From Lelliottia amnigena (GTDB lineage: Bacteria; Pseudomonadota; Gammaproteobacteria; Enterobacterales; Enterobacteriaceae), in the NCBI GenBank assembly GCA_900635465.1, contig LR134135.1, positions 3,286,001 through 3,350,000 of the forward strand: a stretch of DNA of 64,000 nucleotides, given 5' to 3'. The translations under genes and the position numbers were made by a program. This document shows, piece by piece, positions 16,601 to 25,706 of the stretch (within the stretch, counting starts at the first letter, position 1; every line of letters starts with the position of its first letter). The notes under the pieces are model-generated. The model made no database searches and was not told the origin of the DNA. It saw only the letters and a list, made by a program, of their open reading frames with translations.

Positions 16601-19600
16601 GTCAATAGTGACAATAAATGGAGCTGGTCGCCTGTACCGCCGCTGGTTAATGGCACGTATGACATCGCATTAACCGTGACCAACAAAGACGGCGCGGGCA
16701 ATGAGAGCGCCCCGTCGCAGCCGGTAACCATCGTGATTGATACCGATGCACCGGCCACGCCGGGCATTCCGGTGGTTACGGATAACGTCACTGAGATAAC
16801 TGGCCCTGTCAGCAATAATGGCAGCACCAACGATCCGCGTCCGGTGCTGAGCGGCACGGGTACGGCGAACGATGTGATCGTCATTTATGACAGCATTAAC
16901 GGCGCCGCAAAAGTGGAAGTCGGCCGCGTGACCGTTGACGCCCAGGGCAACTGGAGCTGGCGACCGGATACGCCCCTGACGCAAACGTCGCACGCGTTCA
17001 CCACCACCGCAACCGATGAAGCGGGCAACGTGTCGGGGACATCAGGCTCGATCACCGTGACCGTCGATACCGATGCGCCGTTGGCTCCGGCCATCACGGC
17101 AGCGGGGGGTGTAGGCAACGGCGGTGCCACGCAGGACAATACCCCGACCATTTCCGGAACAGGGGCGGATGGCGATACCATCATTATTTATAACAATGGC
17201 GTGCAGATTGGCACAGCCAGTGTCTCGGGTGGTGTGTGGAGCTTTACGCCGGGCACCGCGCTTAGCGAAGGGGCGCACAACCTGACGGCAGCAGAAGTAG
17301 ACAAAGCAGGTAACGTCAGCCCCCTGAGCCCGGTTTATACCGTCACCGTCGATACCATCGCGCCGACCACGCCGCAAATTGAGGCCGTCTCTGACAGTAC
17401 CCTTGCAAACGGCGTGCTGTACAGCAACGATAACACCCCAACCCTGAGCGGTACTGGCGAACCGGGCACGAAAATTACCGTCTCTATCGACGGCAACCCG
17501 TCATCCGTTACCGCCACGGTACAGCCTGACGGCAGCTGGAGCTGGACATCGGGCACGCCGCTGCCCGACGCCCCGCACGTCATCACCGTCACCTCCAGCG
17601 ATGCGGCGGGTAACACCTCGGGTACGTCTACCACCAACGTGACTATCGACACCGCTCCACCCGCGGCTCCGGCGGTCACCTCTCTGGCTATTGAAGGGAC
17701 GCCGATCACCGGTACGGCTGAACCTGGATCGCTGGTGATTATCACCGGCCCTGGTCCTGGCGGCACCACTATTGAGCTGGGTCGCGGCATTGCCGTGGGC
17801 GGTAACTTCTCCATCGCCCTTTCACCTGCGCAAACCAACGAAACCACCCTCACGATCGTGGCGAAAGACGCGGCGGGTAACGTAAGCGATCCGACCAGCT
17901 TTAACGTCGTGGATGCACCCGATCTGCCGGATGTGCCGGTCATCACCTCAATCGTTGATGATAACGGCGCAGGCAACGTCGAGGTCAAAGGCGCCAGCTC
18001 TGACGACACGACGCCGACGATCAGCGGCACCGGTCCAGAAAATAGCACCATCACCCTGTATCAGAACGGTGTTGAGATCACCACCATTGTGCTGGGTGCA
18101 GGGCAAACCACCTGGAGTTACACCATTCCTGCCGGCAGCGCCCTGGCGGAAGGGGTCTATAACTTCACCGCCACGGCTAGCGTCGGGGCGGCGACCAGCG
18201 GCCTTTCTGCCGCGGCAACGGTGACTATCGATTTAACCGCACCAAACGCGCCAACCATTGGCACAGTCACTGATGATGTGGGACCCGGCACCGGTCCGCT
18301 CACCACCGGCCAAATCACCAATGACAATCAGCCAACGCTAAGCGGAACCGCGACGGCGGGCGATACCCTTTCCGTTTACAGCAACGGCGTTCTGCTCGGC
18401 AGCGTGTTGGTGGGGTCGACAGGCACCTGGAGCTTTACCCCGCCGAGCGCCCTGGCTGAGGGAAGTAACGCCTTAACGATCCGCGCCACCGATCCGGCGG
18501 GCAATCAGAGCGGCGACTCACCGGCATTCACTATTGTGGTCGATACGATCTCCACCACCCCAGTGATTGTCGGCGCGGAAGATAACGTCGGTACAATAGA
18601 AAATATTCCGACTAACGGCGTCACCAACGACACCACACCGACGCTCTCCGGCACGGCGGAAGCCAACAGCATCATCGCCATTTTCGAAGGTGCAACGCAG
18701 ATTGGCACCGCTACCGCCAACAGCAGCGGCGCGTGGACATTCACCCCTACCGCCGCCCTGAGCGAAGGCTCGCACACCTTCACCGTCAAAGCGACCGATC
18801 CGCAGGGTAACGTCAGCATTGCATCCAATGCGTACACGGTCGTCATCGACATCACCCCTCCAGCGGTCCCGGTGCTGAACACGATTAACGACAACGTTGC
18901 CGGCGGCGCATTCGGTAATTTAACCCCGGGACAGGTGACCAACGACGCGACCCCAACGCTGAGCGGCACGGGCGTGACGGGCAGCACGATCCATATTCTC
19001 AATAACGGCATTGAAATCGGCACGGCCACCGTCGTCAACGGCGCGTGGAATTTCACGCCCCCCGCGAATCTGCCCGACGGCCCTTACAACATCAGGGTCA
19101 ACGCCAGCGACGCGGCGGGCAACGTGTCCGCGAATTCGCCTGTCTTCTCGTTCACCGTCGACACCACACCACCCGCGACGCCGACTGTGCTCACTGTACT
19201 GGATGACGTCGGCCCGGTGATTGGGGAAATCAACAGCGGTGACACCACCAACGATAATCGCCCGACCTTTAACGGCACGGGCGAAATCGGGGCAACCATT
19301 ACTCTGCTGAATGATGGTCAACCGTTCGGCACCGCCGTCGTCAACGCCCAGGGGAACTGGACATTCACCCCGACCGCGCCGCTGACCGAAGGCACGCACA
19401 CCATTACCGTTAGCGCGACAGACGTTGCGGGCAATACCAGCAACACCAGCTCGTTCGAACTGACGGTCGACACCTTCGCCCCCTCCGCACCGGTCATTAT
19501 TAACGCTACCGATAATGTCGGAAGCGTACTGATTCCGGTGACTAACGGAAAAACCACCGATGACACCACGCCGACGCTGAACGGGACGGCGGCGGGCAAC

Positions 19601-22600
19601 GCAACGGTGATCATTTATGAAAACGGCGTGCAGGTCGGCACGGCTCAGGCCAACGCATCAGGCGACTGGAGCTTTACGCCGGGCAGCGCGTTGAGCAACG
19701 GGAGTCATACCTGGACCGCCACCGCGACAGACGCGGCGGGTAACGTCAGCGTGGCCTCGCCTGGCTTCACGGTCATTGTCGATACCACCGCGCCGCTGGC
19801 CCCGGTGATTACGCAGGCGATCGACGACGTCGGTACCGTCACCGGGCCATTGAGTAATGGGCAAACCACCGATGACACCTTGCCGCGCCTGGTCGGCACC
19901 AGCGAGCCTAACGCCACCATCAACATTTATGAGGGCATTACGCTTGTCGGCACAACCACCGCCGATGCCAGCGGTAATTGGGCCGTCACGCTCAACACCA
20001 CCTTCCCTGAAGGGCCGCACCAGTTCGTGGCGCGGGCGACCGATGCGGCGGGCAACACCAGCGATCCGTCGTCACCGTTCAGCCTGAACATTGACCTCAC
20101 GCCGCCCGCCATTCCGGTGCTGGTGAACGTGGTAGATGACGTGGGTACCACGACCACGATCACCAGCGGGCAGATAACCAATGACGCGCAGCCCACCCTC
20201 AGTGGGACGGCTGAGGCGGGTTCAACGATTAAAATCTACGATAACGGCGTGCAAATCGGCAGCGTAACCGCCGCAGACGGCACCTGGAGCTTTACGCCAA
20301 CGCCAGCGTTAGCCGACGGCCAACATCCGCTGACGATCACCGCAACCGATGCGTCGGGCAATACCAGCGATCCGACGACGCCGTTTGTGCTCAATCTGGA
20401 TGCCACCCCACCAAATGCACCGATCATCACGTCTATTGTCGATGACGTCGTCCCGAACCTGGGGACGATCGCCGGGGGCACGCCAACCAACGATACACAA
20501 CCGACGCTGAACGGCACCGCAGAAGCCAACGCAGTGGTGCGCATTTACGACGGCAATACGCTGGTCGGCACGGTCACCGCCGATGCCAATGGCAACTGGA
20601 CGCTGCCGCAAACCTCTACCATTTTGACCAACGGCCAGCACAACTTTACGGCAACCGCCACGGATACGGCGGGCAACACCAGCGCGCCGTCGTCTATCTC
20701 CTCGGTCGTGGTGGATACCCTTGCCCCTAACCTGCCGACCACGCTCGCGGTGATCACCAACGGGACGCACGTCACGGGTATTGCCGAAGCGGGCAGCACC
20801 GTGACGATTACCACCAGCGGCGGAACCGTGCTCGGAACCGCAACGGCGGATGGTACAGGGAGCTTTAACGTCACTATTTCTCCGCCGCAAACCAACGGCG
20901 AATCCCTGCTGGCGTTTGCCACCGATAAGGCCGGTAACGTCGGCGGCAGCGCCTCGGTGGTTGCGCCGTTTACCAACCTGCCAAACGCGCCGGTGATCGT
21001 CACGATTGACGATAACGTCGGCACTCTGACCGGCAATTTGACCAACGGGAAAGCGACCGACGACACTACCCCGACGCTGACCGGCACCGCGCAGCCAAAC
21101 TCCACCGTCACGCTGTATAACAACGGCGTGGCGATGGGGACCGCGACCACCGACATTAACGGCGACTGGTCGTTTACCACACCGGTTTTAAGTCAGGGTT
21201 CACATGCCTTTACCGCCACGGCGACCAACGTGGTGGGCGGCGTCGGTCCGGTATCCACCCCCACAACCATTATTGTTGATACCGTCGCGCCGAATGCCCC
21301 GAACGGAACCTTTAACGCCGACGGTAGCGTCTTGACCGGCAGCGCCGAAGCGGGCAGCACGGTGACGATTCGCTTGCCTGACAATTCAACGGTCACGACC
21401 GTCGCCAACAGCAACGGCACGTACAGCTACACCTTCATCAACAAACAGACCGAAGGCAACGCTCTGCAAATCACCGCCACCGATGCCGCCGGGAACACCT
21501 CAACGCCAGGAACGGTGCTGTCACCGGTGGTTCCGCTGTCGGCCAGCAATAACGTTGAGGAGCTGGATATCAGCACCACGGCCACGGTCACCAACGCTCA
21601 GTACAGCGATTACGGTTTCCTGCTGGTTGGCGCACTCGGTAACGTTTTGACGCTGCTGGGCAACGACACGGCGCAGGTTGGATTCGTGGTCTCCGATGGC
21701 GGCAACGCAGATATCTCGATTAACGCAAACGCCACGGGCGTGGTGCTCTCGCTGCTCAACACGCTGGAGGTAGTGGTTCAGCGCTGGGACAGCGTCAATA
21801 ACACCTGGACGACGGTGGTCGATACTGGCCTGCCGCAGTTTGCCAACCTGCTTACGCTCGGGGCGAGCGGCGTGACGCTCAACATGACAGGACTGGAAAA
21901 CGGCCAGTATCGCGTCTTGAGCTACAACACCAACCTGCTGGCCACGGGGTCTTACACCAGTCTCGATGTGGATGTGACTGAAACCAGCGCCGGGACCATC
22001 ACCGGGATCCCAACCCAAAGCGGCAACGTCATTTATGACCAGGACTCGACGGCGGGCAGCGATAACGCGCCTGCGGGGACCCGCATCACGGCAGTGACCG
22101 ACGCGCAAGGGAATACGGTCAACGTGACGGCGGACGGAACGATTATCCAGGGGCAGTACGGCACGCTGACCATCAACCTGAACGGCAGTTACACCTACAC
22201 GCTAACCAACACCAGCGCCGCCGTGTTGGGTCGTACCGAAAGCTTCACCTATACCATCGGGCATAACGGTGCCATCGCCTCAGCCAAACTGGTGATCTCA
22301 CTGGGCGCAAATACCGTGGTCAATAGCGTCACGGCGGTAGACGATACGGCATCGCTGACCTATGACACCAGCGTGCACGCGATCAATAACGGTCCCTCTT
22401 CACAGGGCGGATTCACCGTCGCTGGCATCAATCTTGGCAGCACGCTGGGGCTGAACCTGCTCGACGATCTGAGCAATCCGATCATTTACAGCGTGCAGGA
22501 AGGCACCACCCGCACCATGACGATCCAGGCCTCGGTCGGGGGCGTGGCACTGGCCTCGGTATTTGATCTGTACATCTATAAATTCAACGATGCGACGCAG

Positions 22601-24223
22601 ACCTTCGAGCAGATGCGCGTTCAGCCGGGCTGGCTGCGCGCGCCGCTGCTGGGAGGGACCTCGGGTACGCTGACGCTGAATCTGCCGGCGGGGGAATACC
22701 TGTTCCTGCTGAACACCGCGGCGGGGATCACGGTGCTCACGGGCTATACCCTTAACGTGCTGGAGGACCATGTTTATAACGTGGCGAGCGAGGGAGCCTC
22801 AACGACAGGCGACGTGCTGACGGACGATATTGCGCCGCAGGGCACGCTGGTCACCGAGGTCAACGGCGTCGCGGTTAACGCCACGGGGGTTACCGTGATT
22901 CAGGGTGAATACGGTACGCTCACGATTAATGCTCAGGGGAACTACACCTACACGCTGCGCAGCGGCATCGGCGCGGATCACATCAAAACGCCGGATACCT
23001 TCGTCTACACCATTACTGCGCCAAACGGGGATAAAGACACGGCGTCGCTGAATATCACTCCAACCGCGCGGGCGCTGGATGCGGTGAACGACATCAGCAC
23101 CGTGATGGACGTGACCTCCCTGCACCACACCACTGCGTATTCCGATACCACCGTGGGAACGGCAAGCTGGACCACAGCGCTATTAGCCCCTACTCAGGGC
23201 ACGGGCAGCGGCACATTTGTGGTGGATGCCAACACGGCGCTGCATAACGTGGCGCTGCACTTCAACGTCGCATCGCTGCTGGCGCTGGGTGGATTGACGG
23301 TGAACTGGTCGATCAGTAATGGCTCAACGGTTATCCGCAGCGGTTCGTTTGCCGGCGGTGCGCTGCTGGGCGGAAAAATCGATATCAATCTTGCCGGACT
23401 GGATCTGGATGCCGGAACCTACACGCTGAACTTCACCGGCAACGTGCCGGGGTTGAGCGTGGGCGGCATCGTCATTACCCCAAGCGTCACGGGGACGGCT
23501 TATTCGCTGAGCCAGTTCGATTCCACCAGCGGGCATACGGTTAATGGCAATATCTTTGACGGTAGCGACTCGCAGGGGGCGTCGGATCAGCTGCATTCGG
23601 TGGATACGCGTTTGAGCGTCACCGGTTATAACGGCGTCACCACCACGCTTGACCCGTATACCGCTGGCACCGCGACGGCAACTATTCAGGGCCATTACGG
23701 CACGCTCTCAATCGGCGCTGACGGTCATTACACCTATACGCTCAACACCGGGGTTTCCCTCTCCAGCATCACATCGAAAGAGGTCTTTAACTACACCTTG
23801 ACCGATGCGGCGGGCAAAACGGACACCGCCTCGCTGACCATCAATATGGCGCCGCAGTTCATCAGCTCGGAGCATAACGATCTCATTACCGGGACGGCTT
23901 ACGGTGACACCCTGATTTACCAGGTGCTGAACAACACCGTGGGGAATTCCACAGCGGGCAACAGCACCGGGGATCACTGGACCAATTTCTCGGTAAGTCA
24001 GGGGGATAAAATTGACATCGGCGATCTGCTGGTGGGCTGGAACGGACAGGCCTCAACGCTGGGTAATTACGTCCACGTCACGCAAAACGGCAACAACACG
24101 GTGATCTCAATCGACCGCGATGGCGCAGGGAGTGCCTACACTAATACTACGCTTGTTACGCTGGACAACGTCCAGGCCACCTATGACGAGTTAGTCAATC
24201 AGCATCACAGCATCATTACCTGA
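13622..24223 (+). CDS. bapA: BapA-type giant biofilm adhesin, type I secreted
   Basis: A 3533-residue surface adhesin. Residues 1-130 form the BapA prefix domain (start MSQISVISKLTGVETTT), then a hydrophobic Gly/Ala segment and a poly-Gly linker, then Gly-Asn-Pro triplets near residues 156-179. About 25 Ig-like repeats of roughly 100 residues follow (recurring VDTxAPxxP joints and DxTPTLSGTGEPG words) to about residue 2640. The last third holds three modules ending in VCBS-like units (QGQYGTLTI...YTYTL). The C-terminal 120 residues (HNDLITGTAYGDTL) are a type I secretion signal. There is no Sec signal. Salmonella BapA, near ssrA-smpB, has the same layout and drives biofilm formation. The frame is intact over 10.6 kb. 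Confidence 0.9.
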   Translation: MSQISVISKLTGVETTTEGQQVSLSQSSIVKLHVGRADISHYTRNGNDLVVSLNSGETITLKNFYVGDAQGSSMLVLEESNGALWWIEDPTAVEHYEAISSIDALMAASGGEAFGGAAIWPWVLGGATVAGGIAVAASSGGGGGGNGGGDDGNTTNPGNPGNPGNPGNPGNPGNPGNPDTTPPNAPTNLAFSGDGKIVTGTAEPNSIITLRDANGNLVGTGKTGSDGKFTIELGTPLINGEQITATATDAAGNISQDGHVTAPDLVTPDAPTLVLVNDDVGSITGPLTQNQVTDDARPTLSGIGEPGTLITIYDKDVQIGTTKVGTNGSWSFTPGTALSEGNHSLTFTATDAVGHVSVPSGAFTLMVDTVAPNAPVITLNPAGTQVSGTAEPNSTITLTSNGQPIGSGKADGNGNFTITLSPPQIDGQTISAVASDEAGNKSPPATAIATDSTAPAIPGDLVVNNGGNSVSGTAEPNSTVTIKAPNGDVIGEGPAGSDGKFTVPISPPQTNGEVLQVVATDPSSNTSLPGQADAPDTTKPLAPDNPVVSGDGTKVTGTAEPGSTVTIREDGVKIGEGKADDQGNFSVTIAPPKLNGETLTAEAADKAGNTGPTANATAPDITPAQTPTIVSVEDNAANVTGPVPQNGLTNDNTPTITGTGEPGTLVYIYSGDTQIGTANVLSNGSWSFTPVVHLPEGGHVLTAVAVDDALNRSETSNSWSITVDSLAPAAPVITQLIDDVPGRTGALNINETTNDNRPTLNGTGEPGTTISIRLDGSQIGTAVVNDGGAWTFTPTIVIPNGQHTLTAAAIDKAGNVSTASGGFTFTVDTTAPPPPSITTVTDNTGDVQGTLTSGSATDETHPVMQGTAPAGTTIAIYDGTTLLGPAVLDGNGGWSFTPPNTLTDGTHVLTAVATNAAGTSTPSGSFTLVVDTVAPATPDSPEITVNPDNAPTGTQLNPGEATRDTSPTLSGTGNAGDTVTIYIDGVKQPDVVIVNSDNKWSWSPVPPLVNGTYDIALTVTNKDGAGNESAPSQPVTIVIDTDAPATPGIPVVTDNVTEITGPVSNNGSTNDPRPVLSGTGTANDVIVIYDSINGAAKVEVGRVTVDAQGNWSWRPDTPLTQTSHAFTTTATDEAGNVSGTSGSITVTVDTDAPLAPAITAAGGVGNGGATQDNTPTISGTGADGDTIIIYNNGVQIGTASVSGGVWSFTPGTALSEGAHNLTAAEVDKAGNVSPLSPVYTVTVDTIAPTTPQIEAVSDSTLANGVLYSNDNTPTLSGTGEPGTKITVSIDGNPSSVTATVQPDGSWSWTSGTPLPDAPHVITVTSSDAAGNTSGTSTTNVTIDTAPPAAPAVTSLAIEGTPITGTAEPGSLVIITGPGPGGTTIELGRGIAVGGNFSIALSPAQTNETTLTIVAKDAAGNVSDPTSFNVVDAPDLPDVPVITSIVDDNGAGNVEVKGASSDDTTPTISGTGPENSTITLYQNGVEITTIVLGAGQTTWSYTIPAGSALAEGVYNFTATASVGAATSGLSAAATVTIDLTAPNAPTIGTVTDDVGPGTGPLTTGQITNDNQPTLSGTATAGDTLSVYSNGVLLGSVLVGSTGTWSFTPPSALAEGSNALTIRATDPAGNQSGDSPAFTIVVDTISTTPVIVGAEDNVGTIENIPTNGVTNDTTPTLSGTAEANSIIAIFEGATQIGTATANSSGAWTFTPTAALSEGSHTFTVKATDPQGNVSIASNAYTVVIDITPPAVPVLNTINDNVAGGAFGNLTPGQVTNDATPTLSGTGVTGSTIHILNNGIEIGTATVVNGAWNFTPPANLPDGPYNIRVNASDAAGNVSANSPVFSFTVDTTPPATPTVLTVLDDVGPVIGEINSGDTTNDNRPTFNGTGEIGATITLLNDGQPFGTAVVNAQGNWTFTPTAPLTEGTHTITVSATDVAGNTSNTSSFELTVDTFAPSAPVIINATDNVGSVLIPVTNGKTTDDTTPTLNGTAAGNATVIIYENGVQVGTAQANASGDWSFTPGSALSNGSHTWTATATDAAGNVSVASPGFTVIVDTTAPLAPVITQAIDDVGTVTGPLSNGQTTDDTLPRLVGTSEPNATINIYEGITLVGTTTADASGNWAVTLNTTFPEGPHQFVARATDAAGNTSDPSSPFSLNIDLTPPAIPVLVNVVDDVGTTTTITSGQITNDAQPTLSGTAEAGSTIKIYDNGVQIGSVTAADGTWSFTPTPALADGQHPLTITATDASGNTSDPTTPFVLNLDATPPNAPIITSIVDDVVPNLGTIAGGTPTNDTQPTLNGTAEANAVVRIYDGNTLVGTVTADANGNWTLPQTSTILTNGQHNFTATATDTAGNTSAPSSISSVVVDTLAPNLPTTLAVITNGTHVTGIAEAGSTVTITTSGGTVLGTATADGTGSFNVTISPPQTNGESLLAFATDKAGNVGGSASVVAPFTNLPNAPVIVTIDDNVGTLTGNLTNGKATDDTTPTLTGTAQPNSTVTLYNNGVAMGTATTDINGDWSFTTPVLSQGSHAFTATATNVVGGVGPVSTPTTIIVDTVAPNAPNGTFNADGSVLTGSAEAGSTVTIRLPDNSTVTTVANSNGTYSYTFINKQTEGNALQITATDAAGNTSTPGTVLSPVVPLSASNNVEELDISTTATVTNAQYSDYGFLLVGALGNVLTLLGNDTAQVGFVVSDGGNADISINANATGVVLSLLNTLEVVVQRWDSVNNTWTTVVDTGLPQFANLLTLGASGVTLNMTGLENGQYRVLSYNTNLLATGSYTSLDVDVTETSAGTITGIPTQSGNVIYDQDSTAGSDNAPAGTRITAVTDAQGNTVNVTADGTIIQGQYGTLTINLNGSYTYTLTNTSAAVLGRTESFTYTIGHNGAIASAKLVISLGANTVVNSVTAVDDTASLTYDTSVHAINNGPSSQGGFTVAGINLGSTLGLNLLDDLSNPIIYSVQEGTTRTMTIQASVGGVALASVFDLYIYKFNDATQTFEQMRVQPGWLRAPLLGGTSGTLTLNLPAGEYLFLLNTAAGITVLTGYTLNVLEDHVYNVASEGASTTGDVLTDDIAPQGTLVTEVNGVAVNATGVTVIQGEYGTLTINAQGNYTYTLRSGIGADHIKTPDTFVYTITAPNGDKDTASLNITPTARALDAVNDISTVMDVTSLHHTTAYSDTTVGTASWTTALLAPTQGTGSGTFVVDANTALHNVALHFNVASLLALGGLTVNWSISNGSTVIRSGSFAGGALLGGKIDINLAGLDLDAGTYTLNFTGNVPGLSVGGIVITPSVTGTAYSLSQFDSTSGHTVNGNIFDGSDSQGASDQLHSVDTRLSVTGYNGVTTTLDPYTAGTATATIQGHYGTLSIGADGHYTYTLNTGVSLSSITSKEVFNYTLTDAAGKTDTASLTINMAPQFISSEHNDLITGTAYGDTLIYQVLNNTVGNSTAGNSTGDHWTNFSVSQGDKIDIGDLLVGWNGQASTLGNYVHVTQNGNNTVISIDRDGAGSAYTNTTLVTLDNVQATYDELVNQHHSIIT
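14089..14160 (+). repeat. Nine-base tandem repeat encoding Gly-Asn-Pro triplets
   Basis: Eight consecutive 9-base units (AAYCCRGGN type) encode a collagen-like Pro-Gly-Asn run in the adhesin linker. The number of units can change by slippage without breaking the frame. Confidence 0.85.
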
Positions 24224-24242
24224 TAGCAAAAGTCAGAAACGA

Positions 24243-24263
24243 CCCGGGCGTTCAGCGCCCGGG
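24243..24263 (+). terminator. Strong GC hairpin between adhesin and secretion genes
   Basis: CCCGGGCG pairs perfectly with CGCCCGGG around TTCAG, 20 bases after the adhesin stop. A T run appears only 20 bases later, so this is more likely an mRNA processing or partial-termination hairpin that lowers expression of the secretion genes relative to the adhesin. Confidence 0.5.
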
Positions 24264-24302
24264 CGCAGGCATTAGGCAACATTTTTTTATTAGGGACAAA
24301 GA

Positions 24303-25706
24303 ATGGGAATAAAGATGCCTTACTGGTGGCTCTCGTGCTGCCTGATATCTGTCCCTGTTCTCGCGGCAAATCCAGCGTCGGTCATCAATCCCGGCGTGCT
24401 CAGCGAAGAACAGGAATTACCCTCACTGAATGGCCGGATCGCCCCCGTACCCGGCAAAGCGGCGCCGGGTACGCTCAAGCTTGGCGATGCCGTCAACCGC
24501 GCGGTTAACTGGCATCCAACCATCAGTGAAGCCGTTGGCAAACTGTATGAACAATCGGAAGTCGTCGATATCGCCAAATCCAAATATTACCCGCAAATTA
24601 ATGCAGGTATGGACAATGGCTTTACCCACAACGGGGACGGCAACAACTTTACCCCGTCACTGGTTTTGTCGCTCTCCCAGATGCTGTATGACTTTGGCAA
24701 AGTCGCGAGTCAGGTGCGTGCCGAAACCGCCGGTGTCGCCCAACAGCAGGCCAACGTGCTGGTGAGCATTGATACCATCGCCCACGATACCGCGCTGGCG
24801 ATGGTGCAAGTGCAAACCTGGCAACAAATGGTGGAAACCGCCAAAGAGCAGCTTGATGCGCTGTCATCTATCGGGTCGCTGACCCGGCAGCGCAATGACG
24901 AAGGCGCCACCTCGCTCTCCGATGTGGTTCAGACCGATGCGCGTATCGAAGGCGCACGCGCTCAGCTGATGCAATATACGGCCAGCCTTGAGAGTTCCCG
25001 CGCCACGCTGATGAGTTTTCTCGGCTGGAATAACCTGAATCAAATCAGTAACGATTTCCCCGATAATCTAAAGCGCAGCTGTGATATCGCCGAACCGGAC
25101 GATCGTCTGGTGCCTGCGGTGCTCTCCGCCTGGGCGCAGGCGAACGTGGCTCAGGCGAATCTTGATTACGCGAACGCGCAAATGACGCCAACCGTCTCGC
25201 TGGAGCCGGAAGTGCGCCACTATCTCAACGAGCGTTATGCGGGCAACGAAACGCTGGATCGCACGCAGTATTCCGCATGGGTCAAAGTCCAGATGCCGCT
25301 GTATCAGGGCGGAGGATTGAGCGCGCGGCGCAATGCTGCCGGCCACGCCGTTGACGCCGCGCAATCCACTATCCAGCGTACGCGCCTCGACGTGCGGCAA
25401 AAGCTGCTGGAATCGCGCAGCCAGGTGATGAGCCTGCTGAGCACGCTGCAAATTCAGGGTCGCCAGGAGGCACTCAGCGCCCGTACCCGTGAGCTCTATC
25501 AGCAGCAGTATCTGGATCTCGGCACTCGCCCGCTGCTGGACGTGCTCAACGCCGAGCAGGAAGTGTATCAGGCGCGGTTTACGCAGCAGCAAACCCTCGG
25601 GCAACTGCATCAGCTCCAGCTGAGCTGCCTGTATAACACGGGTCGTTTGCGTCATTCGTTCGATCTCGAGAACCGCACGATTCAGACCGTGGAGATCCAG
25701 CCATGA
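24303..25706 (+). CDS. bapB: TolC-family outer membrane protein of the adhesin secretion system
   Basis: A 467-residue outer membrane efflux protein of the TolC/LapE type, with a signal peptide cut near residue 22 (PVLA-ANPAS). Long coiled-coil stretches repeat twice (SEAVGKLYEQSEVVDIAKSK...; WAQANVAQANLDYANAQMTP...), and the family phrase PLYQGGGLSARRNAA is present. It forms the outer membrane channel for the adhesin. The start is the ATG 6 bases behind GGGA. The stop overlaps the next start by 4 bases (ATGA). Symbol follows Salmonella bapABCD. Confidence 0.88.
   Translation: MGIKMPYWWLSCCLISVPVLAANPASVINPGVLSEEQELPSLNGRIAPVPGKAAPGTLKLGDAVNRAVNWHPTISEAVGKLYEQSEVVDIAKSKYYPQINAGMDNGFTHNGDGNNFTPSLVLSLSQMLYDFGKVASQVRAETAGVAQQQANVLVSIDTIAHDTALAMVQVQTWQQMVETAKEQLDALSSIGSLTRQRNDEGATSLSDVVQTDARIEGARAQLMQYTASLESSRATLMSFLGWNNLNQISNDFPDNLKRSCDIAEPDDRLVPAVLSAWAQANVAQANLDYANAQMTPTVSLEPEVRHYLNERYAGNETLDRTQYSAWVKVQMPLYQGGGLSARRNAAGHAVDAAQSTIQRTRLDVRQKLLESRSQVMSLLSTLQIQGRQEALSARTRELYQQQYLDLGTRPLLDVLNAEQEVYQARFTQQQTLGQLHQLQLSCLYNTGRLRHSFDLENRTIQTVEIQP

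Noticed and set aside
13906..24000. Many long minus-strand ORFs inside the adhesin gene
   Set aside because: They are shadows of a GC-rich, Thr/Gly/Pro-repeat coding sequence; none has a ribosome site or recognisable domain.
23857..24223. RTX calcium-binding nonapeptides at the adhesin C-terminus
   Set aside because: Only one weak GxAxGDxL-like unit is present; the segment fits the type I C-terminal target domain of Bap-type adhesins without RTX arrays.
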